Positions 1 through 8,398 of a stretch of DNA of 64,000 bases are shown here, one piece after another. A program made the position numbers and the translations under genes. The stretch is from Alterinioella nitratireducens (GTDB taxonomy: Bacteria > Pseudomonadota > Alphaproteobacteria > Rhodobacterales > Rhodobacteraceae). Where the stretch lies: assembly GCF_013155465.1 (NCBI RefSeq), contig NZ_JABJVX010000002.1:186001-250000 (forward strand). The letters are read 5' to 3'. Under the pieces are notes generated by a model. The model was given only the letters and a program-made list of their open reading frames with translations. It was not told the origin of the DNA and made no database searches. How positions within the stretch are numbered: position 1 is the first letter of the stretch; every line of letters begins with the position of its first letter.

Positions 1-989
1 ATGAGGCCCAGGATCTCAAGCTGGCGCCAGTTGATGTAGCGTTCTGACCATTTGCACCACAGGTTCGGATCCTCGTTCAGGCCGGAATGATAGGCCTTGT
101 ATTCATGGCTGTTGGCATAGTGCTGCTTGCGCTGAAGCTCCTCCCGCGCCTTCGTCGTGAAGGTGTCGAGGAACTTGGCGTGCATCAGCACCCCCGACGC
201 TTTCTCACCGCCCCATTCGTCGAAAACCAGGTTCAGCCCGCGCGGCAGCAGCATGTGGGTCGAACTGGCAAAGGCATAGCCCTTGTTCCATTTCACCAGC
301 GGTATCTTGTTCAGCGCCGGCGCGCGTTCGGGGTTCTGGTCGAAGAACAGCCGCGCCCGTGGCCCCCCCTGGATCCACAGGTTGCCGTAATTCCAGTTGC
401 GCTCGATCATGTAATTGCCGCTGTCGAACCAACAGGCGATGTCGAACGGGTTCTGCCCCTCATTATAGGGCTGCGCGGTGATCGGCCCCTTGGGATACAT
501 GTCCAGCAGCATGGCGCCAAAGGACTTGATCGAGGAGGAGTCCAGCCAGTCGGTCAGCGCCGGAATGGGCCGCGTGTCGCAAAACGGGTAGATCAGGAAC
601 TCATCCGGATCGACCACGACGCACCAATGGCCATGTGCGTATTGCCGCATCAGCGCGTTCAGCCAATCCATGCCAAACCGCGACCGCTTGTAGCTGCCCT
701 GGCTCATCCAGACCGAACAATCGCCCTGCGCGGCCAGGTATTCGCGGGTGCCATCGGTGCTGTCATTATCGACGATGATGAAATGCGACACGCCCCGGTC
801 GCGGTAATAGGTCAGGAAATAGGGCAGCCGGATGCGTTCATTGCGCAGCGTGACAAAGCACAGCACGTCCGAGGGGCGGATATCATCCGTGCGGTCGGCG
901 ACAAGCAGCAGCTCACGCGCTTTCCGCCAGGCCCTGACAAGGAACCTCTTTCGCTCAAGGCGCAGCTTGTATCGCTGGACCGCCCTCAT
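1..989 (-). CDS. Glycosyltransferase, family 2-like (3' end beyond window)
   Basis: The frame is open from an ATG at 989 to the left edge, giving 329 codons; the C-terminus lies outside the window. The N-terminus is basic. It is followed by a family 2-like nucleotide-sugar fold: FVTLRNERIRLPYFLTYYR, then IIVDNDSTDGT, then a DPDEF motif that replaces the usual DxD metal site. This resembles the Glyco_tranf_2_4 family, in which the acceptor is often unknown. An AGGTGAG ribosome site sits directly before the ATG, and the upstream glycosyltransferase stops 7 bases away, so the two are likely co-transcribed with galU. Role inferred from context: transfer of a sugar during capsule, exopolysaccharide or LPS synthesis at the cytoplasmic face of the membrane. 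Substrate unknown. Confidence 0.85.
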   Translation of the reverse strand, partial: MRAVQRYKLRLERKRFLVRAWRKARELLLVADRTDDIRPSDVLCFVTLRNERIRLPYFLTYYRDRGVSHFIIVDNDSTDGTREYLAAQGDCSVWMSQGSYKRSRFGMDWLNALMRQYAHGHWCVVVDPDEFLIYPFCDTRPIPALTDWLDSSSIKSFGAMLLDMYPKGPITAQPYNEGQNPFDIACWFDSGNYMIERNWNYGNLWIQGGPRARLFFDQNPERAPALNKIPLVKWNKGYAFASSTHMLLPRGLNLVFDEWGGEKASGVLMHAKFLDTFTTKAREELQRKQHYANSHEYKAYHSGLNEDPNLWCKWSERYINWRQLEILGL

Positions 990-996
990 GCCTCAC

Positions 997-2205
997 CTAC
1001 TGCCTACCCGGCCAAAGCGCCGCTTCGACCGTCCTGAAATGCTCTGCCCATGTCGGCACGCGAAATTCGGCCACCGATTCCGCCGCAAGGCTAACCGCTG
1101 ACCGTTTCTTTATCGTTTCCATCCAAGAATACGCATTCAGCGGGTCCAGGTAAACGGCGTAGTCGCCCAGAATCTCTCGCAAAACCGGCAGATCGGCGCA
1201 AATCGGCAGGGTTCCAAGCTGCGCGGCCTCGACCGCGGGCAAGCCAAAGCCCTCGGCATGGGTCGGAAAAAGCAGCCCATGCGCCCCGGTCAGCAGCGTC
1301 CTGACCTGCCCGTCGCTCAGCCCCTCATGCTCGAATATCGCGATGTTGCGCAGCGGATGACTGTCCAGCCGGTCAAGCAGCGCCGCATCCGCCCATCCCC
1401 GCCGCCCGACGATATGCAGATGCGGGCGGGTCGCCTCGGGCAGCTTCTCCCAGACATCCAGCAGCAGCGCATGGTTCTTGCGCGGCTCGATGGTGCCAAG
1501 CGCGACGAAGCGCGGCACATCTTTGTCGAACGCCAGCGGCTCGGGCCTTGCGGGCGCGGGCACCCCCAGATGCGCGGGCAAGACGGGGGGCGCATCCACG
1601 AACCGGCCGCGCAGCCGTTCTGCCGTGTCTTGCGAATTGCACAGGATCAGATCGGCGCGCGTCATCACCTGGGTCAGCATCTGCGCGAAATGCGCGGGAA
1701 AACCGGGGCTGGAATATTCGGGATGCTCCAGCGGGATGAGATCGTGGATGAAGACCGCCGCACGCAGATCGGGCAGCGCCTGGACGGCGGCCAGCGTATG
1801 CTCGCTCAGGTTGCTGTGGCCTGTATTCAGATAGACCGTATCCTCGCGCAGGTGATCCGACAGGCGCGGCAGCAACCCCCCCGGCAGGCACCGGGCCAGC
1901 GCGTGACGGCGCAACAGCGCCTCACCCGCGTGGCGTGGATTGGCGGCTTTCCCGGTCAGGCGCGACAGGAAATCGGGCTTTCCCCATGGTCCGCCCGCGT
2001 CCAGCGCCTGCAAGAAGGCCCGCGCGCCGTCTGCCCCGCAAATCAGGTATCCGCGCGAGGTGCGCACCAGGAACCTTGGGTCGGGGTCAACCGCCAGCAC
2101 CCAATCCGCATAGGCCCGTTCGACCCGGTCCACACCGGTCAGCGGCCCAAGCCCGACGCGGGACAGAAGCCGCGTCAGATCAAGGCACAGCGCCGCCCCT
2201 GCCAT
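997..2205 (-). CDS. Glycosyltransferase family 4 (GT-B fold)
   Basis: 402 aa. The C-terminal half has the GT4 signature: VALGTIEPRKNHALLLDVW near residues 230-250 (nucleotide-sugar domain start), HIVGRRGW, then THAEGFGLPAVEAAQLG near 315-330 with the EGFGLP motif that binds the donor phosphate. The N-terminal half carries a VFIHDLIPLEHPEY segment typical of mannosyl- or rhamnosyl-transferases of this family. The protein is soluble or membrane-associated, with no transmembrane segment. It ends 7 bases before the next glycosyltransferase and starts 4 bases after the galU stop, so galU and the two glycosyltransferases read as one leftward operon. Donor and acceptor cannot be told from sequence. 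Confidence 0.88.
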   Translation of the reverse strand: MAGAALCLDLTRLLSRVGLGPLTGVDRVERAYADWVLAVDPDPRFLVRTSRGYLICGADGARAFLQALDAGGPWGKPDFLSRLTGKAANPRHAGEALLRRHALARCLPGGLLPRLSDHLREDTVYLNTGHSNLSEHTLAAVQALPDLRAAVFIHDLIPLEHPEYSSPGFPAHFAQMLTQVMTRADLILCNSQDTAERLRGRFVDAPPVLPAHLGVPAPARPEPLAFDKDVPRFVALGTIEPRKNHALLLDVWEKLPEATRPHLHIVGRRGWADAALLDRLDSHPLRNIAIFEHEGLSDGQVRTLLTGAHGLLFPTHAEGFGLPAVEAAQLGTLPICADLPVLREILGDYAVYLDPLNAYSWMETIKKRSAVSLAAESVAEFRVPTWAEHFRTVEAALWPGRQ

Positions 2206-2209
2206 CAGG

Positions 2210-3100
2210 TCACTGGGCTGCGTTTTTCATGGAGGTGACACCGTCGAGGAATTGCGAGAACTCATCGCGCAGATCCTCTCGCGCAAGGCCGAAGGCGACG
2301 GTGGCCTGCAGGAACCCGGCCTTTGACCCGCAATCGTAGCGCTGGCCCCGGAACCGGAAACCATAGACATTGTCCGCGCGCCCGATCTCCTGCGCGATGG
2401 CGTCGGTCAGTTGCACCTCGCCGCCGCTGCCCGCCTTGGCGCGGTTGAGGTTGCGCATGACGTCAGGCGTCAGGATGTAGCGCCCGATCACGGCCAGGTT
2501 CGACGGCGCGTCCTCGACCGCCGGTTTCTCGACCATGCCCTTGACCGACACGACGGACCCCATGTCTTCCTTGACGTCCAGCACCCCATAGGCCGAGGCC
2601 TTTTCGGGCGGCACTTCCATCGCCGCGACCATGTTGCCGCCAAGCTCGGCATGGGCCTCCATCATCTGTTGCAGACAGGGCTTGTCGGCGGCGATGACGT
2701 CATCGGGCAGGATCACGGCGAAGGATTCATTGCCCAGAAGCCTGCGCGCGCACCAGACCGCGTGGCCGAGGCCAAGCGCCTTGTTCTGCCGCATATAGGC
2801 GATTTCGCCCGAATCCATATTGGTGGTCTTGAGCGTCTCAAGAATGTCCAGCTTGCCCTTCTTGCGCAGCGAATGCTCAAGCTCGGGCGCGACATCGAAA
2901 TAGTCTTCCAGCGCACTTTTTCCGCGGGCGGTGACAAAGATGAATTCCTTGATGCCCGCCGCGCGCGCCTCGTCGATGGCGTATTGGATCAGGGGCCGGT
3001 CGACCAGGGTCATGATTTCCTTGGGGATCGACTTGGTCGCGGGCAGAAACCGCGTTCCCAAACCTGCCACTGGAAAAATCGCCTTGGTGACTTTCTTCAT
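2210..3100 (-). CDS. galU: UTP--glucose-1-phosphate uridylyltransferase
   Basis: 296 aa, the usual length. It makes UDP-glucose from UTP and glucose-1-phosphate, the donor for glucan, galactose and uronic acid precursors. The N-terminus AIFPVAGLGTRFLPATKSIPK is the nucleotidyltransferase signature (GxGTRxLPxTK), followed by VDRPLIQYAIDEA. LPDDVIAADKP holds the catalytic aspartate region and MVEKPAVEDAPSN the sugar-phosphate site. It is the first gene of a leftward operon with two glycosyltransferases. The upstream 139 bases hold no promoter I would defend. Confidence 0.95.
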   Translation of the reverse strand: MKKVTKAIFPVAGLGTRFLPATKSIPKEIMTLVDRPLIQYAIDEARAAGIKEFIFVTARGKSALEDYFDVAPELEHSLRKKGKLDILETLKTTNMDSGEIAYMRQNKALGLGHAVWCARRLLGNESFAVILPDDVIAADKPCLQQMMEAHAELGGNMVAAMEVPPEKASAYGVLDVKEDMGSVVSVKGMVEKPAVEDAPSNLAVIGRYILTPDVMRNLNRAKAGSGGEVQLTDAIAQEIGRADNVYGFRFRGQRYDCGSKAGFLQATVAFGLAREDLRDEFSQFLDGVTSMKNAAQ

Positions 3101-3239
3101 TACCTATCCCAACTTACTGCGCGACCAATGCCTGGGGTTCGTGCCCCATGTTCCGACGCTGCCCGAAAACCTTGACAGTTCTTGCGCCAGATATGGCCAT
3201 TTCTGTGTCTTTTGCCGGAATATGGCCCCGAATGTCCAT
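3101..3239. other. Intergenic region upstream of galU with paired octamer
   Basis: 139 bases between the end of the family 2 glycosyltransferase and the galU start. The octamer ATATGGCC occurs twice, at 3191-3198 and 3220-3227, 29 bases apart (GGCCATAT on the galU strand), in an otherwise non-repetitive stretch. This spacing is close to three helical turns and could be a regulator site. No -35/-10 pair is convincing. Confidence 0.3.
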
Positions 3240-4439
3240 TCATGGCCAGCGAATTCCGTGCAGCCGTGCCTCTTCTGCCGCGATACGTGCAGCAAAGCCC
3301 CAGGGGCGAAACCGGGGCTGGTCGCGCAGAGAGGGACCGAAGAGGCCGCCGGATTGCAGCCAGACCCCCGAGCGCGTGAACCTCACGCGATGCGCGCGCA
3401 CGGTCGGGGCCAGCAGAAAGACACTGGAGGAGCGTCCCTCGGCGGCAGCCTGCCGTGCCGTTTCCATAAGTCTGCGGCGCTGGAACCAGCGGCCCGATAG
3501 CACCAAGGGTTCGGGCGCTTCGCCGCCCACCAGCGGGACGAAATCGGGCGGCGGGGCCAAGTCCTGCGGCGGGACCATCTCGGCGCTGCGGCCCGCCTCC
3601 ATCCCGGCGCGCAGATCGTCCAGCAGGCGGCGCATCTCCTCGACGTCGATCTGTCCGCTGCGCACAAAGCGCTGCACCCGTTCCGATTGCTCCTGCAAGA
3701 TCTCGGTCAGCCGCTGGTCCATCCGGTCGCTGTGCTTGCGCAGGTAGATCACGCTGCTCGCCCCGATCTGGAACAGGCTGCGCGGGATGCGGCCCGCATT
3801 GCGGCGAAGGCTTTCGGCATAGCCGTGATGGACCGTGGCGAGCGGCGCGAAACCCGCCCGCATCCCGGCCTTGTGCAACCGCCAGGCCAGATCGGTTTCA
3901 TCCAGGAAAAACGTGAAACCGGGATCGAACCCGCCGAGCGTTTGCAGCGCAGGCCGCCGGATCGCCATATTGGTGCCTTCCAGCTTGACCGCTTGCCCCA
4001 CGGGCAGCGGCCCATTCAGCGGATGCGCCACGCCCTCGGCATCGACGCTCCGCTGGCCCCACTGCACGGATATTCCGTTGCGGCCAAGCACGGTCCCGGT
4101 CGTGGCCATGACCTCCGGATCGGCGAAAGGCGCGGTCAGATGGTTCAGCCATGTCGGCTCCGGCACCGCGTCATCGTCGATGAAGGCCAGGATCTCGCCC
4201 GCCGCCAGACCCGCCGCCTGGTTGCGCGCGGCGGAGATATTCGCCTCGGCCTGATGCCCGGTCTTGATCCATTGCGCGAAAGGCAGGTCCGAGATCGCGA
4301 CCAGCCCGGCCTGATCGGCCACCACGACCAGTTCGAACGGGCGATGGAACAGCTGGCTGACCCCGATCGCCGCGCGGCGCAGCAACTCGGGCCGCCCGTG
4401 GCTGACGATGACGACGCTGACGGTGGGGCTCTCGCTCAA
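3240..4439 (-). CDS. Glycosyltransferase family 2 protein, TTG start coupled to kdsB
   Basis: 399 aa if started at the TTG at 4439-4437. That TTG overlaps the kdsB stop in a TTGA, a common coupling arrangement. An upstream extension in the same frame is only the shadow of kdsB. The GT-A fold starts immediately (SPTVSVVIVSHGRPELLRRA), with NISAARNQAAGLAAGE, the AFIDDDAVP metal-binding DDD near residue 95, and a FLDETDLAWRLHKAG region near 185, the family 2 base motif. The C-terminal ~150 residues have no recognised domain; they include a charged helical stretch near 230-290. Likely acts in the same surface glycan pathway as kdsB. Confidence 0.85.
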   Translation of the reverse strand: MSESPTVSVVIVSHGRPELLRRAAIGVSQLFHRPFELVVVADQAGLVAISDLPFAQWIKTGHQAEANISAARNQAAGLAAGEILAFIDDDAVPEPTWLNHLTAPFADPEVMATTGTVLGRNGISVQWGQRSVDAEGVAHPLNGPLPVGQAVKLEGTNMAIRRPALQTLGGFDPGFTFFLDETDLAWRLHKAGMRAGFAPLATVHHGYAESLRRNAGRIPRSLFQIGASSVIYLRKHSDRMDQRLTEILQEQSERVQRFVRSGQIDVEEMRRLLDDLRAGMEAGRSAEMVPPQDLAPPPDFVPLVGGEAPEPLVLSGRWFQRRRLMETARQAAAEGRSSSVFLLAPTVRAHRVRFTRSGVWLQSGGLFGPSLRDQPRFRPWGFAARIAAEEARLHGIRWP

Positions 4440-5233
4440 GGTTCCCCCATCTCGGCCAGCATTGCCTCGATCCGGGGCACGTCCTCGGGGTTGTTCAACT
4501 CCCAGAACTTGCGCCCCCGCGCCTCGACTTCGACGCAGAGCACCTTGTGCCCGGCCTCCAGGAACCGCAATTGCTCCAGCCCCTCCAGCACCTCCAGCCT
4601 GCCCACGGGCCAGGTCGGATAGGCCAGGAGCGCATCGGGCCGGTAGGCATAGACCCCGACATGGTGAAATACCGGCGTTTCGGCCTCGGGGGCGTAGGTC
4701 TGGCCGGTATAGGGAATGACCTCCTTGGAGAAATAGAGCCCGTGGTGATCGGCATCGAACACCGCCGTGGTGCCCCCGACGCGGCCCGCCTGACGGTCGG
4801 CGACCAGCGCGGCATGGGTTTCCCCGTCGCAGCGCAGGACCGGCGTGGCCAGCGCCGCATCGGGGGCCTTGCGCAGACCCGCGATCAGGTCTTCCAGGAA
4901 CCAGGCGGGCGTCAGCGGCGCATCGCCTTGCAGGTTCACCACCATGTCGACACCCGAAAGCTGCCCGAGCGCCTCGGCGCAGCGTTCGGTGCCGTTGCGG
5001 CACGCTTCCGAAGTCATCAGCACCCGCGCCCCGAACCCCTCCGCCGCCGCCCTGATCCGCGCGTCATCGGTGGCGACATAGACCGCGTCGATCCCCGCAA
5101 CATTTCGCGCCGCGCGCCAGCTGCGCTCGATCAGGCTGCGCGCCTGCCCCGTGGCGCCGCGCAACTCGGCCAGCGGCTTGCCGGGATAGCGCATCGAGGC
5201 ATAGCGCGCGGGGATGATGCAGACGGTCGTCAT
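4436..5233 (-). CDS. kdsB: 3-deoxy-manno-octulosonate cytidylyltransferase
   Basis: 265 aa. It activates Kdo as CMP-Kdo, required for LPS inner core and for Kdo-linked capsules. The N-terminus CIIPARYASMRYPGKPLAEL is the CTP-binding signature; VNLQGDAPLTP and TPVLRCDGE follow the CMP-Kdo synthetase pattern, and FHHVGVYAYRPDALLAY is the family C-terminal motif. It starts one base from the cysQ stop and its TGA overlaps the next glycosyltransferase, so cysQ-kdsB-glycosyltransferase is one transcription unit. The neighbouring KpsM-like permease suggests a capsule role, but a housekeeping LPS role is equally possible. Confidence 0.93.
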   Translation of the reverse strand: MTTVCIIPARYASMRYPGKPLAELRGATGQARSLIERSWRAARNVAGIDAVYVATDDARIRAAAEGFGARVLMTSEACRNGTERCAEALGQLSGVDMVVNLQGDAPLTPAWFLEDLIAGLRKAPDAALATPVLRCDGETHAALVADRQAGRVGGTTAVFDADHHGLYFSKEVIPYTGQTYAPEAETPVFHHVGVYAYRPDALLAYPTWPVGRLEVLEGLEQLRFLEAGHKVLCVEVEARGRKFWELNNPEDVPRIEAMLAEMGEP

Positions 5234-5234
5234 G

Positions 5235-6032
5235 TCACGCGCCTTTCAGATCGACGCCGGGCGCATAGGCGATGAAGAACGGGTTCTCATAGCCCGGCTT
5301 GCCATAGGTAAAGGGCGCGTGATCCTCGAACCGGACCATCTGCCCGCCCGCGCCGCGCAAGACCGCATCGCCTGCCGCCGTGTCCCATTCCATCGTGCGG
5401 CCGAGCCTCGGGTAGATGTCGGCCTCGCCGGTCGCGACCAGGCAGAACTTCAGGGACGATCCCGCGCTTTTCATGTCGGCTGTCTCATATTTCCCGATAT
5501 AGGCATCGGTCGCCGCGTCCCGGTGCGATTTCGACGCCACCACCAGCAGGGCGGAATTGTCCGGGTCAGACACTGACATCCCTTTGACAGAGCCTTTTTC
5601 CCCCTCGCTGAACGGCCCCGCCTCCTCGACCGAGCGCCCCTCGGCATCGGTGTAGAAAAGCCGCGCTTTTGCTGGCGCATAGACCACGCCACGCACCGGA
5701 ACGCCGTCGACCACATAGGCGATGTTCACCGTGAAATCGCCGCGCCGCTTGATGAACTCCTTGGTGCCGTCCAGCGGATCGACGATGAGGAAACTGGCCG
5801 CCGTCTCGGAGTGGCTCGCCGCCTGTTCCTCGGTCACCAGCGTCACCTCCGGAAACGCCGCCCGCAACCCGGCGGAGATCAGCGCATCGGCGGCCTCGTC
5901 GGCCTCGGTCACCGGGCTGTCATCGGACTTCGCCTTCACCTCGAAATCGTCGGCGTCGTAAATCTCCATGATCCGCGCGCCCGCCTGCAATGCGAGGGTG
6001 CGGAACACGGTTTCCATCTTGTCGAAATCCAT
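5235..6032 (-). CDS. cysQ: 3'(2'),5'-bisphosphate nucleotidase
   Basis: 265 aa. CysQ hydrolyses PAP to AMP and protects sulfate assimilation. Inositol monophosphatase-like fold: SDDSPVTEADEAAD near residues 40-55, TEEQA, then the metal-site motif VDPLDGTKEFI near 85-95 and WDTAAGDAVLRGAGG near 215. I chose the ATG at 6032 because GGAAAGG lies 6 bases upstream; an ATG five codons earlier (6047) overlaps that ribosome site. It is first in the leftward cysQ-kdsB-glycosyltransferase unit and divergent from the ABC-2 permease. Confidence 0.92.
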   Translation of the reverse strand: MDFDKMETVFRTLALQAGARIMEIYDADDFEVKAKSDDSPVTEADEAADALISAGLRAAFPEVTLVTEEQAASHSETAASFLIVDPLDGTKEFIKRRGDFTVNIAYVVDGVPVRGVVYAPAKARLFYTDAEGRSVEEAGPFSEGEKGSVKGMSVSDPDNSALLVVASKSHRDAATDAYIGKYETADMKSAGSSLKFCLVATGEADIYPRLGRTMEWDTAAGDAVLRGAGGQMVRFEDHAPFTYGKPGYENPFFIAYAPGVDLKGA

Positions 6033-6055
6033 CAAGTGCCTTTCCATAGCGTCGA

Positions 6056-6084
6056 TTGAAAAATCCGGGTTTTGCGTTTATCGT
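6056..6084 (+). promoter_or_regulatory. Candidate sigma-70 promoter of the ABC-2 permease
   Basis: TTGAAA at 6056-6061 and TATCGT at 6079-6084 with a 17-base spacer, in the divergent gap between cysQ and the permease, about 80 bases before the permease ATG. Seen by eye only. Confidence 0.45.
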
Positions 6085-6162
6085 CTCCTACCAACGATTG
6101 AGCAAGAATTCCCTGCGACAAAGACAGGGGCCGCGAAGATCGGTCAGGCAAGCAGGTTAAAG

Positions 6163-6987
6163 ATGCAATTTCGTCAAGACACACGGCGCACGACCTTCGG
6201 GATCATCCTGAACCTGTGCGAACTGACCTACCATTCCACCGTCCGCAAGGTGCGTGAAACGCATGGCAACGCGCTGATGGCCCTGTTCATGAGCATCATG
6301 CAGGCGCTGCTTTTCGTGTTCGCCTTCTATTTCATGTTCACCGTCCTGGGCACACGCGGCATGATGATCCGCGGCGATTTCATGATCTACCTGCTGACGG
6401 GGATCTTCCTCTACCTGACGCATATCAAGGCACTCGGGGCCGTCCTGGGGGCCGAGGGGCCGACATCGGCGATGATGCAGCACGCGCCCATGAACACGCT
6501 GGTGGCAATCGCGTCCTCGGCCCTCGCGGCGCTCTATATCCAGACGCTGTCGCTTATCGTGATCATGTTCGGCATTCACACGATCCTCAACCCGATCGAG
6601 ATTCACGATTGGGCCGGGGTCGGCATGATGTATCTTCTGGGATGGGCCTCGGGCTGTGCCATCGGTCTGGTGCTTCTGTCGCTGAAACCCTGGATTCCGG
6701 ATGCCATCTCGCTGATCCAGACGCTCTATACCCGCGCCAACATGATCGCCTCGGGCAAGATGTTCGTGGCCAACAGCCTGCCGGGTTTCATGATCCCCTG
6801 GTTCGACTGGAACCCGCTGTTTCACCTGATCGACCAGTCGCGCGGATTTGCTTTCAACAACTATTTCCCGCATTATACGAATTGGCAGTACCCGATCTAT
6901 TTTACCCTGGCCTTTCTATTATTGGGCCTGATGGGCGATTTTTACACGCGCAAGCGCGCCTCGGCTAGTTGGATGGCACATAGATGA
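6163..6987 (+). CDS. ABC-2 type transporter permease, polysaccharide export (KpsM-like)
   Basis: 274 aa. Six hydrophobic segments in the ABC-2 layout: a first helix near residues 40-60 (LFMSIMQALLFVFAFYFMF), then further segments to the last one, YPIYFTLAFLLLGLMGDFY. The motif NPLFHLIDQSRGFAFNNYFP near 225-245 is typical of capsule and O-antigen exporters. The ATG at 6163 starts the conserved region; codons upstream in frame look non-coding. No ATPase partner lies in the window, so the ABC subunit must be elsewhere. The stop overlaps the next gene in ATGA. Context with kdsB and glycosyltransferases supports capsule or exopolysaccharide export. Confidence 0.82.
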   Translation: MQFRQDTRRTTFGIILNLCELTYHSTVRKVRETHGNALMALFMSIMQALLFVFAFYFMFTVLGTRGMMIRGDFMIYLLTGIFLYLTHIKALGAVLGAEGPTSAMMQHAPMNTLVAIASSALAALYIQTLSLIVIMFGIHTILNPIEIHDWAGVGMMYLLGWASGCAIGLVLLSLKPWIPDAISLIQTLYTRANMIASGKMFVANSLPGFMIPWFDWNPLFHLIDQSRGFAFNNYFPHYTNWQYPIYFTLAFLLLGLMGDFYTRKRASASWMAHR

Positions 6988-7601
6988 AAAAGCTACTTCT
7001 TTCCCTGTTCTTCGTGATCTTTGGCACCATGGCCTCGGCCCAGGTGCAGGACTACCCCGCCCTTTTCAACGTCACCGACGTACCCCCCGGCGACATCCTG
7101 AACGTGCGCGCCGGGCCGGGCGTCAACCACCAGATCATCGGCACGCTCGCGCGCAATGCCACCGGGGTCGAGGTTATCGGCACCACCGAGGATCGCCGTT
7201 GGGGCCGTGTCTCGATGGGCGAGATGTCGGGCTGGTCCTCGATGCGCTACCTGACCCGCACCGGCCCGTCCTGGGACCAGGGCCTGCCCGCGCCGCTCTA
7301 TTGCTCGGGGACCGAGCCATTCTGGAGCTATGACCGCCAGGTCGGCGGCGGCAGCTGGAGCGATTTCGAGGTTCAGAACCAGCCCCATGCCGAACGGTGG
7401 TCCGGCAGCGCCTCGGGCCGGGGCCCGTCGATGTTCGCGCTGGACCTGGACAGCGGCACCGCGACGATGACCGCCTTCATCCGCCGGGGCATCTGCTCGG
7501 ACGGGATGAGCGACCGGGATTACGGCATCGTCGCCCAATTCCTGCGCCGCAGCGGCGGCCAGACCGTGCTTCTGGACGGATGTTGTTCGCTGGCGCGTTA
7601 A
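6984..7601 (+). CDS. Secreted SH3-domain protein
   Basis: 205 aa with a clear signal peptide (MKKLLLSLFFVIFGTMASA, cleavage near residue 19). Residues about 25-95 form a bacterial SH3 (SH3_3) domain: LNVRAGPGVNHQIIGTL, then WGRVSMGEMSGWSSMRYL. The remaining ~110 residues contain CSGTEPFWSY and a paired-cysteine C-terminus (GCCSLAR); this part matches a module I have seen attached to SH3 domains in Rhodobacterales but has no known function. The ATG overlaps the permease stop, so it is translated with the exporter and may act at the cell wall. Confidence 0.8.
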   Translation: MKKLLLSLFFVIFGTMASAQVQDYPALFNVTDVPPGDILNVRAGPGVNHQIIGTLARNATGVEVIGTTEDRRWGRVSMGEMSGWSSMRYLTRTGPSWDQGLPAPLYCSGTEPFWSYDRQVGGGSWSDFEVQNQPHAERWSGSASGRGPSMFALDLDSGTATMTAFIRRGICSDGMSDRDYGIVAQFLRRSGGQTVLLDGCCSLAR

Positions 7602-7602
7602 G

Positions 7603-7647
7603 GCATGTCGCTCAAAAGCGGGAACCGGTTTTGAGCTTCTCGGACAT
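7603..7647. repeat. Structured 45-bp interspersed repeat, copy A
   Basis: It fills most of the 52-base convergent gap between the SH3 gene and alkB. It matches the reverse complement of 32736-32780 at 43 of 45 positions; the differences are at element positions 17 and 35. Inner inverted repeat GCTCAAAA / TTTTGAGC encloses an 11-base loop with AACCGGTT-like symmetry. The outer arm GCATGTC pairs partly with GACAT, leaving a one-sided 6-base bulge. See findings. Confidence 0.85.
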
Positions 7648-7653
7648 CGCGTA

Positions 7654-8259
7654 TCAACAGTCCACCACCCGCAGCGTCAGATTGATCCGCCCGCCCTTGG
7701 GCAGGAGCGGCGAGGATCCGAACCTGATCCGGTCCACACCGTGATGGTGGAGCCGCGCCGCACCGCCCATCACCACGACATCGCCCGAGCTGAGCCAGAG
7801 AGACTCGGTCTTGCCGCCGCGCGCGTCACTGCCCATGCGGAACAGCGCCGCGTCCCCAAGCGAGACCGAGACCACGGGCATTGAGAAATCCCCCTCGTCC
7901 TTGTCCTGGTGCATCCCCATCCGCGCGCCGTCGCCGTAGAAGTTGATCAGGCAGCTATCCGGCAGCCGCTCCACACCCGATAGGGCGCGCCATATCTCCA
8001 GCACACGCTCCGGGATCGCGGGCCAGTCGACGCCCGTTGGGTGCCGATCCTCATAGCGATAGCCGCGCCGGTCCGTGACCCATCCGACCCGTCCGGCCGA
8101 GGTCATGCGCACCGACATTTCCCGCCCGCGCGGCGTCACCGGCACCATCAGCGGCGCGGCCCGGACCACGCCCCGGATATCCTCCAGCAACGCGCCTTGC
8201 GCTTCCGCCCCAAGAAATTCCTTGTAAATCAGGAACCCCCGCGTATTCAGCACCTGCAT
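7654..8259 (-). CDS. alkB: AlkB-type 2-oxoglutarate/Fe(II) dioxygenase
   Basis: 201 aa. Oxidative demethylase that repairs 1-methyladenine and 3-methylcytosine. The 2OG-Fe(II) site is complete: HQD near residues 117-119, a distal His in [10 protein letters not shown] near 170, and RINLTLR near 190 where the arginines bind 2-oxoglutarate. [19 protein letters not shown] is the family signature. It ends opposite the SH3 gene across the 45-bp repeat and is divergent from dnaK. No ada gene is adjacent. AlkB proper versus an AlkB homologue cannot be separated here. Confidence 0.9.
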   Translation of the reverse strand: MQVLNTRGFLIYKEFLGAEAQGALLEDIRGVVRAAPLMVPVTPRGREMSVRMTSAGRVGWVTDRRGYRYEDRHPTGVDWPAIPERVLEIWRALSGVERLPDSCLINFYGDGARMGMHQDKDEGDFSMPVVSVSLGDAALFRMGSDARGGKTESLWLSSGDVVVMGGAARLHHHGVDRIRFGSSPLLPKGGRINLTLRVVDC

Positions 8260-8272
8260 CGTGGTTTCTCCG

Positions 8273-8319
8273 CCCCCTGTTGCAGAATCGTAAACCTTCC
8301 GCCCATCCCCCTGTTGCAG
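8273..8319. repeat. 13-bp direct repeat upstream of dnaK
   Basis: CCCCCTGTTGCAG occurs at 8273-8285 and again at 8307-8319, 34 bases apart, between alkB and dnaK. The second copy supplies the candidate dnaK -35 hexamer. Confidence 0.6.
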
Positions 8320-8342
8320 CGGCGCAGGCCCCCACTTATATA
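8314..8342 (+). promoter_or_regulatory. Candidate dnaK promoter (heat-shock type possible)
   Basis: TTGCAG at 8314-8319, a 17-base spacer and TATATA at 8337-8342, 109 bases before the dnaK ATG. The hexamers fit either housekeeping sigma or RpoH32-type sigma factors of Rhodobacterales. No CIRCE (GAGTGCTAA type) element is present. Confidence 0.5.
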
Positions 8343-8365
8343 CCCTGCGAAGCGCGGTCGGGGCA

Positions 8366-8398
8366 GCCCCGGCCTTTACCTAAAAGGGGGCCGGGGGC
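8366..8398 (+). promoter_or_regulatory. GC-rich hairpin in dnaK leader
   Basis: CCCCGGCC (8367-8374) pairs perfectly with GGCCGGGG (8389-8396) around a 14-base loop that contains ACCTAAAAGG. It lies downstream of the candidate dnaK promoter and about 55 bases before the start codon. No T tract follows, so it is not an intrinsic terminator; it may be an RNA stability or temperature-responsive element. Confidence 0.4.

Noticed and set aside
4440-5003. Extension of the family 2 glycosyltransferase frame upstream of the TTG
   Set aside because: Runs through kdsB in another frame and is low-complexity, so it is not coding.
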